From assembly GCF_030546645.1 (NCBI RefSeq), contig NZ_JAUOTO010000001.1:1-64000 (forward strand): a stretch of 64,000 nt of DNA. The letters are read 5' to 3'. The stretch's first letter is position 1. Each line of letters opens with the position of its first letter. Shown here in pieces: positions 27,981 to 38,034 of the stretch. The DNA is from Flavitalea plasmicola. Lineage in GTDB: Bacteria; Bacteroidota; Bacteroidia; Chitinophagales; Chitinophagaceae. A model generated the notes under the pieces. The model ran no database searches. It saw nothing but the letters and a program-made list of their open reading frames with translations, and was not told the DNA's origin. Both the position numbers and the translations under genes were made by a program.

Positions 27981-28562
27981 TTATAATGCGATTTTTTTCT
28001 CAGTCATCATCTTGCGCAGGTTGATAAGACCATAACGCATGCGCCCAAGGGCGGTGTTGATGCTGCAGTTAGTGAGGGCGGCGATCTCCTTAAAGCTAAG
28101 GTCCGCATAGTGACGGAGGATAATAACCTCCCGTTGATCCTCGGGCAACAGATCCAGCATCTGCCTTACCCGGTCATGACTTTGGCGTTTCATCATCTTG
28201 GTGTCAGCACCTTCTTCCGTGAAGTGCAGCACCTCAAAGATATCACGGTCATCGCTGGTCTTGATGGCGGGCGTACGCTTTACCTTGCGGAAGTGATCCA
28301 CGCAGAGGTTGTGCGCAATGCGCATTGCCCAGGGAAGGAACTTGCCTTCTTCTGTGTAGCGGCCACCACGAATTGTGTCGATGATCTTGATAAGAACGTC
28401 CTGGAAAATATCCTCGGCAAGATATTTGTCTTTAACCAGGAAAAGAATGGAAGTGTACAGCTTATCCTTATGCCTGACGATTAACGCCTCTAATGCATAC
28501 AGGTCGCCATCACGAAATTGATGGATAAGCTCATGGTCGGTTTTTTTGCGTAGCAATGTCAT
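27981..28562 (-). CDS. ECF-type RNA polymerase sigma factor
   Basis: 193 residues. Region 2 spans about 10-85 (ALEALIVRHKDKLYTSILF, YLAEDIFQDVLIKI, FLPWAMRIAHNLCVDHFRK). Region 4 spans about 130-185 (LPEDQREVIILRHYADLSFKEIAALTNCSINTALGR), whose last part is the helix-turn-helix binding the -35/-33 element. There is no region 1 or 3, as expected for group 4 sigma factors. No anti-sigma gene is adjacent, unlike many FecI-type systems, so its signal is not evident. It is transcribed away from uvrA across a gap of about 525 nt and ends at the bidirectional terminator. The target regulon is unknown. Confidence 0.92.
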   Translation of the reverse strand: MTLLRKKTDHELIHQFRDGDLYALEALIVRHKDKLYTSILFLVKDKYLAEDIFQDVLIKIIDTIRGGRYTEEGKFLPWAMRIAHNLCVDHFRKVKRTPAIKTSDDRDIFEVLHFTEEGADTKMMKRQSHDRVRQMLDLLPEDQREVIILRHYADLSFKEIAALTNCSINTALGRMRYGLINLRKMMTEKKIAL

Positions 28563-29109
28563 AAACTTCTACGGGTTTTTGAAGGTGATAGGATATATAT
28601 TTGGATTTTAAAGATGGTTCGGTTTTTCTATGTAGAAGTCTTCAATCTATAGGCGAGCGTTTTTTTAAAATTTAACTTAAACTATTTTTAAAGTAATTCA
28701 CATTTTTTGTCCCGATGTGCACAAATTCTTATTGTGTGAATCGGGTTTAAAGATATACATTTTTTGGAAAAAACAACATTCCGGGAAATATTTTGTTAAT
28801 TAATTCATTGTAACGCCCACAAAACAATAAGGTAAGTACCTATTTTGTCCTATAGGCCAGCGCGATTTCGGAAAATCGTTATTTTTTCCATCTTTTTTTT
28901 GGTTTTCGGTCGGATCGAAGCCTTCCCGGCGGAGGGACCGGCTGCAAACCCTTGCCTGCAGCGGGTGGCTCACCGTTGACAAATTTGGGGCCAGAGAAAA
29001 TTTTTGGAGAAAGGATGGAATAAGTCGGACGGCGGAGAGTTGGACACTGGCTTTAAGGGATGGTGGTGATACGTCGCAAGGAGATCTTTGGCTCAAATTT
29101 TTAGTAACA
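28563..29109. other. Long intergenic region between the sigma factor gene and uvrA
   Basis: About 550 nt without a credible gene. The first 240 nt are A+T rich and should contain the sigma factor promoter, but no clean TAnnTTTG pair was found. From about 28905 to 29000 there is an abrupt G+C-rich island with short complementary stretches (for example CTGCA/TGCAG around 28949-28968). It could be a small RNA or structured leader. Minus-strand frames here look spurious. Confidence 0.4.
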
Positions 29110-29142
29110 TTGATGTTTGTGCACAAAATTGTAGTAGGTTTG
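29110..29142 (+). promoter_or_regulatory. uvrA promoter (TTG-N22-TAGGTTTG)
   Basis: TTG at 29110-29112 and TAGGTTTG at 29135-29142 fit the Bacteroidota consensus with 22-nt spacing. Transcription would begin near 29149, leaving a very short leader before ATG 29157. This makes the upstream in-frame TTG at 29088 an unlikely start. Confidence 0.45.
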
Positions 29143-29156
29143 TTATTATAGTATAT

Positions 29157-32100
29157 ATGGGTATCACGGGTAAAGTACAACAACAGAAAAAAGAGAAATT
29201 GAGACATCAGCCTCCTCAGCCGTCGCAATCTGACGCAATATTTATAAAAGGGGCGAGGGTCCACAATCTTAAAAATATAGACGTTTCCATTCCCAGGGGT
29301 AAGCTGGTGGTAGTCACGGGTGTGTCCGGCTCGGGTAAATCTTCCCTCACCATCGACACTTTATTCGCGGAAGGGCAGCGTCGCTACGCGGAAAGCCTTA
29401 GCGCGTATGCCCGGCAGTTCATGGCCCGCATGAATAAGCCGGATGTGGACTATATTAAAGGACTATGCCCGGCCATCGCCATCGAACAAAAGGTGATCAC
29501 CCGCACTCCCCGGTCCACGGTGGGCAGCATGACGGAAATATATGACTATCTCCGACTGCTCTTTGCCCGCGCAGGCAAGACCTATTCCCCTGTTTCCGGC
29601 GCCCTGGTGAAAAAAGATGACACGGCCGACGTGGTGGAAGCCATTGCTGCCTTGCCCCATAACGACAGGGTGCTGATCCTTACACCATTCCGGCAGAATA
29701 AGAATCGTAATTCCCGGGAAGAGCTGAATATCCTGCTGCAAAAAGGATTTTCCAGGATCTATCTTTCCTCCCTGCCTGTTCCCACCCTTTCGGATTCCAC
29801 GGTGATCGCGGGCAGCGATCTGCCGCCTGGTGAGACCCTGCGGATCGAAGACCTGCTGGAACTGGATGAGAAGGCATTGAAGAACAGGCTTACTACCTTA
29901 AATACGGAGACCGTGCCCGCGGTGCCGGCCGCGCCGGTTGCCAAAGGCAAGGGGACGAAAGCCAAGCCTAAAAGCAAAGTGCCCGCCTCTGGAGGACCTG
30001 CTGCGCCGGGCATCTATGTGCTCATCGACCGGCTGGTGGTCAAAGATTTCGACGAGGACGACCGCCACCGGATTGCCGACTCCGTCGGAACGGCCTTTTA
30101 CGAAGGAGAAGGCGAAATGCAGCTGGAGATCAATGGGCAGCGGAGAATGCTTTTTTCCAATCGCTTTGAAATGGATGGCATCCAGTTCGAAGAGCCTGTG
30201 CCTAATTTATTTTCCTTCAATAACCCGTTTGGCGCCTGCCCCACCTGTGAAGGATTCAGCCAGGTGCTGGGGATCGATGCCGACCTGGTCATCCCTGATC
30301 GACGGCTCAGCGTCTATGAAGGCGCCGTGGCGCCCTGGAAAGGGGAGAAACTTGTCTGGTGGAAGGACCAGTTTGTCAAAGCCGCCAAAAAATTCGATTT
30401 CCCCATTCATAAGCCTGTCATCGACCTGACCAAGGCGCAGTATAAGACATTGTGGGAAGGGAATGAGCATGTGCAAGGCATCAACGATTTCTTCGACGAA
30501 GTAGAGAAGAACTTATATAAGGTGCAGTACCGTGTACTGCTCTCCCGCTACCGCGGACGGACACTGTGTCCGGACTGCAACGGTTATCGCCTGCGCAAAG
30601 AGGCGCTGTACATAAAGGTCGGGGGCAAACATCTGGGTGAACTATGCGAGATGCCTGTGAAGGACCTGATCCAATGGTTCGATCAGCTGCAACTGGATAT
30701 CCATGACCAGCAGATAGCCAAAAGAGTGCTGATCGAAATACGTCACAGACTGGATACCTTGCTGGACGTGGGTTTGGGCTATCTCACCCTGGACCGGCTG
30801 GCCAATTCCCTCAGCGGCGGCGAAAGCCAGCGCATACAGCTGACCCGCAGCCTGGGCAGCAACCTGACCAATTCCCTTTATATACTGGACGAGCCCTCCA
30901 TCGGACTTCATTCCAGGGATACCCAGAAGCTCATACGCGTGCTGAAGGAGCTGCGCGACCTGGGTAATACGGTGGTAGTGGTGGAGCACGATGAGATGAT
31001 GATGCGCGAAGCGGACTATATCATCGACATGGGGCCTCTGGCCAGTCACCTGGGCGGGGAAGTAGTGGCTTCCGGAAATTATGAGGAGCTGATCGCCGAT
31101 GAAGACAGCCTGACCGGCAAATACCTGAAAGGGGAGCTGACCATCGCGCCTCCGGCAGATCTGCGGAAATGGAAAAGGTCCATCACCGTGGAAGGCGCCC
31201 GCCAGCATAATCTCCAGGACATCACCGTGGAATTCCCACTGGACACCCTGTGTGTCGTCAGCGGCGTCAGCGGCAGCGGCAAGACCACCCTGGTAAAGCA
31301 GATCCTGTATCCTGCCCTCCAGAAGATTAAGGGCGAGCCAGCCGACAAGGTAGGGCTGCACAAGGCGGTGAAGGGCGATATCGACTACCTGTCCCAGATA
31401 GAGCTGGTGGATCAGAACCCCATCGGCAAATCATCCCGGAGCAATCCTGTCACTTATATCAAGGCATATGACGAGATCCGCGACCTGTACGCCAGGCAAC
31501 CCCTGAGTAAATTGCGGGGTTTCCAACCCAAACATTTTTCCTTCAACGTGGATGGCGGACGCTGCGACACCTGTAAAGGAGAAGGGGAGCAGATCGTAGA
31601 AATGCAGTTCCTGGCGGATGTGCACCTCACCTGCGAAGTATGCGGGGGCAAACGATTCAAGGAAGAAGTCCTGGAAGTCACTTATAAGGAAAAGAGTATC
31701 TACCAGGTGCTGGAGCTGAGCGTCGACGAGTCGCTGGAGTTTTTTAAAGATGAGAAGGATATCCTGCAGAAAATAAAACCCCTTAGCGATGTGGGGCTGG
31801 GCTATGTGAAATTAGGTCAGTCCTCCGATACCCTCTCCGGCGGGGAGGCGCAACGGGTGAAGCTGGCTTCCTTCCTCGGCAAGGGCCGGGCACAGGGGCA
31901 TATCCTGTTCATTTTCGATGAGCCGACCACCGGCCTTCATTTTCATGACATCAAAAAATTACTGGCTTCTTTTAATGCGCTGATCGACCAGGGGCATTCC
32001 ATCCTGGTGATCGAGCATAATACGGATGTGATCCGCAGCGCCGATTGGATCATCGACCTGGGACCTGAAGCCGGCGACGGCGGGGGGAGCCTTGTCTATG

Positions 32101-32159
32101 CAGGCGTGCCTGCGGGGTTGAAGAAAGTGAAGGAAAGCTATACGGGCAGATTCCTGTAA
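29157..32159 (+). CDS. uvrA: Excinuclease ABC subunit A
   Basis: About 1000 residues from ATG 29157. UvrA is the ATP-dependent damage sensor of nucleotide excision repair and works as a dimer with UvrB. Both ABC ATPase units are complete: Walker [10 protein letters not shown] (about 55-63) and GVSGSGKTT in the C-terminal half; signatures [13 protein letters not shown] and [13 protein letters not shown]; Walker [13 protein letters not shown] and [12 protein letters not shown]. The second zinc finger is intact ([16 protein letters not shown]). The first keeps only one CxxC (GACPTCEG), since the expected upstream pair reads FSNRFEMD. A Pro/Ala/Lys-rich insert of about 33 residues lies near 252-284 and accounts for much of the length above the usual 940 or so. 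It ends 21 nt before a convergent VOC gene. Confidence 0.97.
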   Translation: MGITGKVQQQKKEKLRHQPPQPSQSDAIFIKGARVHNLKNIDVSIPRGKLVVVTGVSGSGKSSLTIDTLFAEGQRRYAESLSAYARQFMARMNKPDVDYIKGLCPAIAIEQKVITRTPRSTVGSMTEIYDYLRLLFARAGKTYSPVSGALVKKDDTADVVEAIAALPHNDRVLILTPFRQNKNRNSREELNILLQKGFSRIYLSSLPVPTLSDSTVIAGSDLPPGETLRIEDLLELDEKALKNRLTTLNTETVPAVPAAPVAKGKGTKAKPKSKVPASGGPAAPGIYVLIDRLVVKDFDEDDRHRIADSVGTAFYEGEGEMQLEINGQRRMLFSNRFEMDGIQFEEPVPNLFSFNNPFGACPTCEGFSQVLGIDADLVIPDRRLSVYEGAVAPWKGEKLVWWKDQFVKAAKKFDFPIHKPVIDLTKAQYKTLWEGNEHVQGINDFFDEVEKNLYKVQYRVLLSRYRGRTLCPDCNGYRLRKEALYIKVGGKHLGELCEMPVKDLIQWFDQLQLDIHDQQIAKRVLIEIRHRLDTLLDVGLGYLTLDRLANSLSGGESQRIQLTRSLGSNLTNSLYILDEPSIGLHSRDTQKLIRVLKELRDLGNTVVVVEHDEMMMREADYIIDMGPLASHLGGEVVASGNYEELIADEDSLTGKYLKGELTIAPPADLRKWKRSITVEGARQHNLQDITVEFPLDTLCVVSGVSGSGKTTLVKQILYPALQKIKGEPADKVGLHKAVKGDIDYLSQIELVDQNPIGKSSRSNPVTYIKAYDEIRDLYARQPLSKLRGFQPKHFSFNVDGGRCDTCKGEGEQIVEMQFLADVHLTCEVCGGKRFKEEVLEVTYKEKSIYQVLELSVDESLEFFKDEKDILQKIKPLSDVGLGYVKLGQSSDTLSGGEAQRVKLASFLGKGRAQGHILFIFDEPTTGLHFHDIKKLLASFNALIDQGHSILVIEHNTDVIRSADWIIDLGPEAGDGGGSLVYAGVPAGLKKVKESYTGRFL

Positions 32160-32180
32160 GGTACTCCAGGAAAAGCCTCG

Positions 32181-32552
32181 TCAATGCAATGGCCTTTTTT
32201 CATTAAAGATGATACGGTTGTAAAACGGATCGATCACCGTCATTTCCAGGGTGCCGGGGTCCCATTCCACGCGCTCCAGTCCGGGGCGGTTGTACGTATA
32301 TTTTTTTTCCATCAGCTGTCGGTGATATGCTTCGAGCCCTTTGAAGCCCTCGATGGTGAAACGCCCTCCGGGCGAACATTCCCCATGATGTTCCGAAAGG
32401 TCGAATACGAGGTCCTGTATGGCCACGCGCATATAGAAGGGAGTATTGTCGGGCCGGTGTTCAAATACGACGGTGCATCCCAGCCAGTCAACATAGAATT
32501 GGATGGTCTTTGCATAGTCGAAGACGCGGAAGACGGGAATTGCCCATGCCAT
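32181..32552 (-). CDS. VOC superfamily protein, bleomycin-resistance/glyoxalase-like
   Basis: 123 residues, the usual length for a single-chain VOC protein made of two beta-alpha-beta-beta-beta units. PVFRVFDYAKTIQFYVDWLG is the standard opening of the glyoxalase/bleomycin-resistance family, and VIDPFYNRIIFNEK is the family C-terminal strand with a likely metal- or ligand-binding residue. Close relatives include drug-sequestering proteins of the bleomycin-resistance type and uncharacterised glyoxalase-like enzymes. Sequence alone does not separate binding from catalysis. It is transcribed on the same strand as the Crp-type regulator about 60 nt upstream, but the two need not be one unit. Cytoplasmic; no signal peptide. 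Confidence 0.88.
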   Translation of the reverse strand: MAWAIPVFRVFDYAKTIQFYVDWLGCTVVFEHRPDNTPFYMRVAIQDLVFDLSEHHGECSPGGRFTIEGFKGLEAYHRQLMEKKYTYNRPGLERVEWDPGTLEMTVIDPFYNRIIFNEKRPLH

Positions 32553-32612
32553 GGTGGTTGTATTTAGAGGATCAAAGGTCCGGGGTTATCGGTAGAAATA
32601 ATTTTACAATCG

Positions 32613-33146
32613 TTAAATACGGCCTTTGGTATTGCGTGCCCTGATCCGGCTGAGGGACACCTGCGTGATGCCCAGGTACGAGGCAATATATTGCAGGGGA
32701 ACGCGGCGGATGATCTCCGGCTTATTTTTCAGCAGGTCTTCATAGCGTTGCCGGGGACTGTCCTTGAGGAAGGTGAAAAAATGCCGCAGGAACTCCGACT
32801 GTCTTTCCACCACTTTATCCAGGATGAGATGGTATAAAGGCGCATCCTGCCGGATCTTTTCCAGGTCGGCGGCGCTCATCCAGTAGATCTGGCAGGCTTC
32901 CAGGGTTTCCGCGCTGAAGGGGGTGGGCGCTTTTTTCCGGATGCTTTCCGAAGCGTAGATCACGTCTCCCTCGAAGAAGAACTGGAAGCAAATGTCTTTG
33001 TCGCCATGGTTGAACCAGGCGCGTGCGGCGCCCTGTTTGATGAAGTATACCTTTTGGGGGATGTCGCCTTCGCGAAAAATAAGACAGCGGGCGGGGAGGT
33101 CGGCCCGTTGCCAGAGGTGCTTGTATTTTGCCCAGAGAGAGACCAT
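32613..33146 (-). CDS. Crp/Fnr-family transcriptional regulator
   Basis: 177 residues. An N-terminal cyclic-nucleotide-binding-type beta barrel (about 10-110; FREGDIPQKVYFIKQGAARA, FFEGDVIYASES) is followed by a long dimer helix and a C-terminal helix-turn-helix (VPLQYIASYLGITQVSLSRIR, about 146-166). This short form, common in Bacteroidota, usually lacks the residues that bind cAMP, so the ligand is unknown. It lies downstream of the efflux operon on the same strand, about 150 nt from the pump gene stop, and is followed by the VOC gene. Whether it regulates either is not visible. Confidence 0.9.
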   Translation of the reverse strand: MVSLWAKYKHLWQRADLPARCLIFREGDIPQKVYFIKQGAARAWFNHGDKDICFQFFFEGDVIYASESIRKKAPTPFSAETLEACQIYWMSAADLEKIRQDAPLYHLILDKVVERQSEFLRHFFTFLKDSPRQRYEDLLKNKPEIIRRVPLQYIASYLGITQVSLSRIRARNTKGRI

Positions 33147-33296
33147 GTGTTAATGGCCTTTAAGGTAACAAAAAAAAATCGGTCCGCCGGGCGTTCATTG
33201 GGGGAACGATACGCCCGGGGACCGAAAAGGGTAAATGCAAACTGATCCTTTCTTTACTTCAAATCCTTCCCCCTACAATTATATCCTGTCTTTTAT

Positions 33297-36200
33297 TTAT
33301 TTCCATCCGCCGCCGAGCGACTTATATAGTCCTACGACAGCATCCAACTGGTCTCTTTTCAGGCTGGCCAGCTCCAGCTCACTTTGCAGTACATTGCTTT
33401 GCGCAGTGATCACTTCCAGGTAGGTAGCCAGGCCGTTGCGGAAAAGCATGTTGGCATTGCTCGTTGCCTGCTGCAGCGTATTGACGCGGGAAGCGACGAT
33501 GACCTGCTGCTCTTTCAGCTTCTCTATCCGTCCCAATGCATCGGATACTTCACCGACGGCGGTGAGCACCGACTGGCGGAACTGGATCACCGACTTTTCC
33601 CTGTCTATCTTTGCCAGCTCGTATTGGGTACGCAGCTCGCGGCGTTTGAACAGGGGTTGTGTAAGGCCTCCGCCTACAATGCCGAAAAGGCTGGCGGGGA
33701 TGTTAAACCAGTTGCTGGCTTTGAAGCTGTTGAGGCCTCCCTGGGCCGTGATGGTTAGGGAGGGGTACATGCTGGCCTTGGTGATCCCTACATTCGCATT
33801 GGCGATGGTGAGGGCCAGCTCATTGCTCCTTACATCCGGACGGCGGTTGACCATGGCAGTGGGTACGCCCGCAGAGAGCTCATCCCGTACAGGGATCTGC
33901 GCCAGTGTCGTATTGCGCGCGATGCGTGCGGGGAGCTGACCGGCGATGATGCTGAGCGCGTTCTCCTGCAGGAGGATCTCCTGTTCCAGCTGGGGGACCA
34001 GGGCTGCTGCCACTTTCTCCTGTGCTTCTGCCTGCTGTACGGCAAGGGCTGTCACCTGCCCTGCATCGAATTGCAGGCGGATGATCTGCAGGGTGCTGTC
34101 GTTGAGCGACACGTTCCTGTGGGCGATGGCCAGCTGCTCGTCCAGCATCAGCAGGTTGTAATACCCCTGGGATACGCTGGCTACGATGTTGGTCTGTATG
34201 GCTTTGCGGGCTTCTTCCGTCTGGAGGTAGCCGGCGAGCGCCCTGGACTTCTGGCTACGGATCTTTCCCCAGATGTCGGCTTCCCAGGAGAGGCCCACAT
34301 TGGCGGAATAGTCTTCGACATGTTTCGAGCCGATGAATGTGCTCAACGATTTACCGTTGAGACTATTGTCGGAAGGACGGCTGGTACTGGCTGTTACATT
34401 CAAGTTCACTTCCGGCAGGTAGCCCAGTTTGGATTGTCTCAATGTCAGTCTCGAAGATTCGATGTTCTTCAGGGCCAGCTGCATGTCGTAGTTCTTTGCG
34501 ATGGCGCTGTCGATCAGCTGCTGTAAGGTGGCATCCGCAAAGAGGTCCTTCCAGGGCAATGCGGCGATGCCGGCGCTGTCCGCGGTAGCCGTACTGGTCG
34601 TACGGGCTGTCTGGCTAAAGTCGGCAGGCACTTCGGGCTGCGGCGTAGCCACGTCCTTCGATACCTTACAGGCACTGAAGGCCAGGGTGAGGATGAGGCC
34701 CAGGGCTACCAGCGGCGTGCCCATGCCTAAGGAAGGTATGGCTCCGCCGGAACCGCGTGGCGTCAGGGGAGACGGGGCAATGGGTGCGGCAGGTGCGGCA
34801 GGTGCAGTGGGTGCAGTAGGCTTGCGGCGGATCTTCTCCTGCAAATACTGGAAGATGACGAAGAGCACCGGCACGATGAACACGCCCAGGATCACACCTG
34901 TAAACATACCTCCGATGGCGCCTGTACCGATGCTACGGTTACCCAGGGCCGAAGCGCCTTTCGCAACCAGCAAGGGTCCCAACCCGGCAATGAAGGCAAA
35001 GGAGGTCATCAGGATAGGACGAAGGCGCAGCTTTGCGGCTTCCAGCGCGGAATCTATCAGCGACAATCCGTGACGGCGGCGCTGTACGGCGTATTCCACG
35101 ATCAGGATACCATTCTTGGCCAGCAGGCCCACCAGCATGATGAGGCTCACCTGTACATATATATTATTATCTACGCCGAGGATCTTCAGGAAGGCAAATA
35201 CCCCAAACACACCCACCGGGATCGAGAGAACGACGGCCAGTGGCAGGATATAGCTTTCGTATTGGGCGGCGAGCAGGAAGTAGACGAATATCAGGCTGAG
35301 GATGAAGATGAAGATCAGCTGACCGCCTGCCGACCGTTCCTCCCGGGTCATCCCCGTCCATTCTATACCATATCCCCTCGGCAGTGCCGTCTTTGCTGTC
35401 TCTTCGATGGCGCGGATGGCGTCGCCTGTGCTATAGCCGGGCTTGGGGATGCCGTTGATGGTAACGGCGTTGTATAAGTTGTTACGGGTGACGGTCTCGG
35501 GACCGTATACCCTTCTCAGGGTGATGAGCTGGTTAACGGGGACCAGTTGGCCTCCCTTGCTCTTGACATAGATACCGTCGAGCGAATTCTTGTTGGCGCG
35601 GTAGGGCACGTCAGCCTGGGCCATGACGCGATAGTATTTGCCAAAGCGGTTGAAGTCGCTGACAAAGCTACTACCGTAATACACCTGCATGGTCTTCATC
35701 AGATCGGTGACCGAGACGTCGAACTGTTTGGCCTTGTTATAGTCCACGTCCATCATGAACTGAGGGTTGCCGGAGGCAAAGGTCGTAAAGGCATAGGCGA
35801 TCTCCGGACGCTGGAACAGCGCGCCGATGAATTCATTGGCGGTAGCGCCCAGCTTGTCCAACGAGCCATTGCGCTGATCCTGCAGCATGAACTCGAAACC
35901 GGCCACGTTACCAAAACCTTGTATGGTAGGGAAGGTGAAGAAGAAAGCATGCGCATCCTTCACCTGGGTGGCGATCTTGCCAGACAGGTAGTTGGAGATC
36001 TGCGTCGCATCCTTCATCGGGCCACGTTCGTCATAGGGTTTCATCCGGATGAAGCCGGCGCCATAAGGAGAGGCATTGGCATTGGAGATGAAGTTCAAGC
36101 CTTCCACGTTGTACCGCCTGTCGGAGAAGACTTCCTGTTTTACCAGGCTGTCGATCTCTTCCATGGCCTTGCGTGTTTTATCGAGAGAAGAACCAGGAGG

Positions 36201-37934
36201 GGTGTTGACTGCATAGAGTACGAATCCCTGGTCTTCCGTGGGAATAAATCCGGTGGGCGTTTGTTTCGCCATAAAGAAGGTGGCTCCGGCGATGATGATC
36301 AGTGCACCGATGGCGATCCATTTCCGACGGAAGAGGAAACGGAGGCTATTCAGGTACCGGTTGGTCATGCCCTGGAAACCTGCGTTGAATGCGTTGTAAA
36401 AACGGCCCAGGAAACCCTTTTTCTTTCCGTGTTCGCCTTCTGGGCTCTTCAGGAAGAGGGCGCAAAGCGCGGGGCTCAGCGTAAGGGCGTTGACGGCAGA
36501 GATAAGGATGGCGATGGCCAGGGTAAAGGCGAACTGGCGGTAGAACACGCCGGCCGGGCCTTGCATGAAGCCCACCGGAACGAACACCGCGGCCATCACC
36601 AGCGTAATGGATACGATGGCGCCGGAGATCTCGCTCATCGCGTTGACCGTGGCCTCGCGGGGGCCTTGCCCCGTCAGCTCCATCTTGGAGTGTACGGCTT
36701 CCACGACCACGATGGCGTCATCCACCACGATACCGATGGCCAGCACCAGCGCGAACAGCGTCAGCAGGTTGATGGTATAGCCGAAGAGCTGCAGGAAGAA
36801 GAAGGTACCGATGATCGCCACTGGTACGGCGATGGCCGGGATCAGGGTGCTCCGGAAGTCCTGTAAGAAGAGGAATACCACGATAAACACCAGGATAAAG
36901 GCTTCGATCAGGGTATGTTTCACCTGGTCGATGCTGCTGTCCAGGAAATCCTTGGAGTTGTACATGATGGTGGACTCAAGGCCCCTGGGCAGATCCTTGT
37001 CGAATTCTTTCAGCATCTTCTGTGCCTGGGTAAGGATCTCGTTGGCGTTGGAGCCGGCCGTCTGGAAGATGGCCAGACCGGAAGTAGGGTTGCCGTTGAG
37101 CTTGCTGTTGGAAGAGTAAGTATAGGAACCGAATTCTACGCGGGCGACGTCTTTCAACCGCACTACCGACCCATCCGCATTGGATTTGATGATGATGTTC
37201 TCATAGTCCTTATTCTGGTTGAGCTTACCCTTGTATTTGAGTACATATTCAAATACTTCCTGGCTGCTCTGCCCGAAGCGGCCGGGGGCTGCTTCCAGGC
37301 TCTGGTCCTTGATGGCATCCGTCACTTCCAGGGGGGAGAGGTTATTGGCTACCAGGCGGTCTGGCTTCAGCCATATACGCATGGAATAGTCCTTGGTGCC
37401 GAAAGGCTGTGCGTCACCTACGCCGGGGATACGCTGCAATTTTGGGATGAGGTTGATCCTCATGTAATTCTGCAAAAAAGTCTCATCATAAGTGCTGTCT
37501 TTGGAATAGAGGCCAATGAACATGATGATACTGTTCTGTTGTTTCTGGGTGGAGATCCCCGCCTGGATAACTTCCTGCGGGATCTGGCTGGTGGCCTTGG
37601 CCACACGGTTCTGCACGTTGACCGATGCGATGTCCGGGTTCGTACCCTGCTTGAAGTACACCGTGAGGCTCATACTGCCGTCATTGCTGGAGTTGGAGGT
37701 CATGTAGGTCATGTTCTCCACGCCGTTGATGGCTTCTTCCAGGGGAGTGGCTACCGAGCGCGCTACCACTTCCGCGTTAGCGCCCGGATAGGAGGCCGCC
37801 ACCACCACGCTTGGAGGCGCGATGTCCGGGAAGAGGGTAATAGGCAGACTGAAAAGGGATAATCCGCCCAGTAAAAGTAAGATGATGGAAATAACCGTTG
37901 ATAACACCGGCCTTTCGATAAATTTCTTAAGCAT
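33297..37934 (-). CDS. RND multidrug efflux pump fused to a TolC/OprM-type outer-membrane channel
   Basis: 1545 residues in one open frame. Residues 1-1050 form a complete HAE-1 (AcrB/MexB-type) pump: FIERPVLSTVISIILLLLG at the start, two large periplasmic loops, and proton-relay aspartates D405/D406 in IGIVVDDAIVVVEAVH. A Pro/Ala/Thr-rich linker (about 1050-1065) follows. From Met1071 comes a hydrophobic segment ending in a lipobox-like LAFSAC (Cys1089) and a full NodT-type outer-membrane factor (two OEP repeats to 1545). The pump C-terminus is normally cytoplasmic, so the hydrophobic segment would have to act as a thirteenth membrane helix or internal signal to bring the channel part out. 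Separate translation from Met1071 (34724) would give a normal 475-residue lipoprotein. It is the third gene after TetR and the adaptor. The sequence shows no frameshift, though an assembly or base error cannot be excluded. Confidence 0.93.
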   Translation of the reverse strand: MLKKFIERPVLSTVISIILLLLGGLSLFSLPITLFPDIAPPSVVVAASYPGANAEVVARSVATPLEEAINGVENMTYMTSNSSNDGSMSLTVYFKQGTNPDIASVNVQNRVAKATSQIPQEVIQAGISTQKQQNSIIMFIGLYSKDSTYDETFLQNYMRINLIPKLQRIPGVGDAQPFGTKDYSMRIWLKPDRLVANNLSPLEVTDAIKDQSLEAAPGRFGQSSQEVFEYVLKYKGKLNQNKDYENIIIKSNADGSVVRLKDVARVEFGSYTYSSNSKLNGNPTSGLAIFQTAGSNANEILTQAQKMLKEFDKDLPRGLESTIMYNSKDFLDSSIDQVKHTLIEAFILVFIVVFLFLQDFRSTLIPAIAVPVAIIGTFFFLQLFGYTINLLTLFALVLAIGIVVDDAIVVVEAVHSKMELTGQGPREATVNAMSEISGAIVSITLVMAAVFVPVGFMQGPAGVFYRQFAFTLAIAILISAVNALTLSPALCALFLKSPEGEHGKKKGFLGRFYNAFNAGFQGMTNRYLNSLRFLFRRKWIAIGALIIIAGATFFMAKQTPTGFIPTEDQGFVLYAVNTPPGSSLDKTRKAMEEIDSLVKQEVFSDRRYNVEGLNFISNANASPYGAGFIRMKPYDERGPMKDATQISNYLSGKIATQVKDAHAFFFTFPTIQGFGNVAGFEFMLQDQRNGSLDKLGATANEFIGALFQRPEIAYAFTTFASGNPQFMMDVDYNKAKQFDVSVTDLMKTMQVYYGSSFVSDFNRFGKYYRVMAQADVPYRANKNSLDGIYVKSKGGQLVPVNQLITLRRVYGPETVTRNNLYNAVTINGIPKPGYSTGDAIRAIEETAKTALPRGYGIEWTGMTREERSAGGQLIFIFILSLIFVYFLLAAQYESYILPLAVVLSIPVGVFGVFAFLKILGVDNNIYVQVSLIMLVGLLAKNGILIVEYAVQRRRHGLSLIDSALEAAKLRLRPILMTSFAFIAGLGPLLVAKGASALGNRSIGTGAIGGMFTGVILGVFIVPVLFVIFQYLQEKIRRKPTAPTAPAAPAAPIAPSPLTPRGSGGAIPSLGMGTPLVALGLILTLAFSACKVSKDVATPQPEVPADFSQTARTTSTATADSAGIAALPWKDLFADATLQQLIDSAIAKNYDMQLALKNIESSRLTLRQSKLGYLPEVNLNVTASTSRPSDNSLNGKSLSTFIGSKHVEDYSANVGLSWEADIWGKIRSQKSRALAGYLQTEEARKAIQTNIVASVSQGYYNLLMLDEQLAIAHRNVSLNDSTLQIIRLQFDAGQVTALAVQQAEAQEKVAAALVPQLEQEILLQENALSIIAGQLPARIARNTTLAQIPVRDELSAGVPTAMVNRRPDVRSNELALTIANANVGITKASMYPSLTITAQGGLNSFKASNWFNIPASLFGIVGGGLTQPLFKRRELRTQYELAKIDREKSVIQFRQSVLTAVGEVSDALGRIEKLKEQQVIVASRVNTLQQATSNANMLFRNGLATYLEVITAQSNVLQSELELASLKRDQLDAVVGLYKSLGGGWK

Positions 37935-38034
37935 ACAAATTCTCTTTGTTATAGTTAAAGGATGGCCCTACAGACCTCGACAAGTCCGTTTCAAGGGTGT
38001 AAAACTTCAATTCTGTGTACGGGTCCGGAAGTCT

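Noticed and set aside
28800..29264. 154-codon minus-strand frame across the uvrA start
   Set aside because: It overlaps the uvrA promoter and start and encodes no recognisable sequence.
32171..32198. Terminator between uvrA and the VOC gene
   Set aside because: AAAAGCC and GGCCTTTT do not pair well past five bases and the loop is long.
35547..36866. Long + strand frame (439 codons) opposite the RND pump
   Set aside because: It lies wholly antisense within a conserved RND coding region with all family motifs on the minus strand. The product is His/Asp/Gly-rich with no recognisable fold, as expected of a shadow frame in G+C-rich coding DNA.
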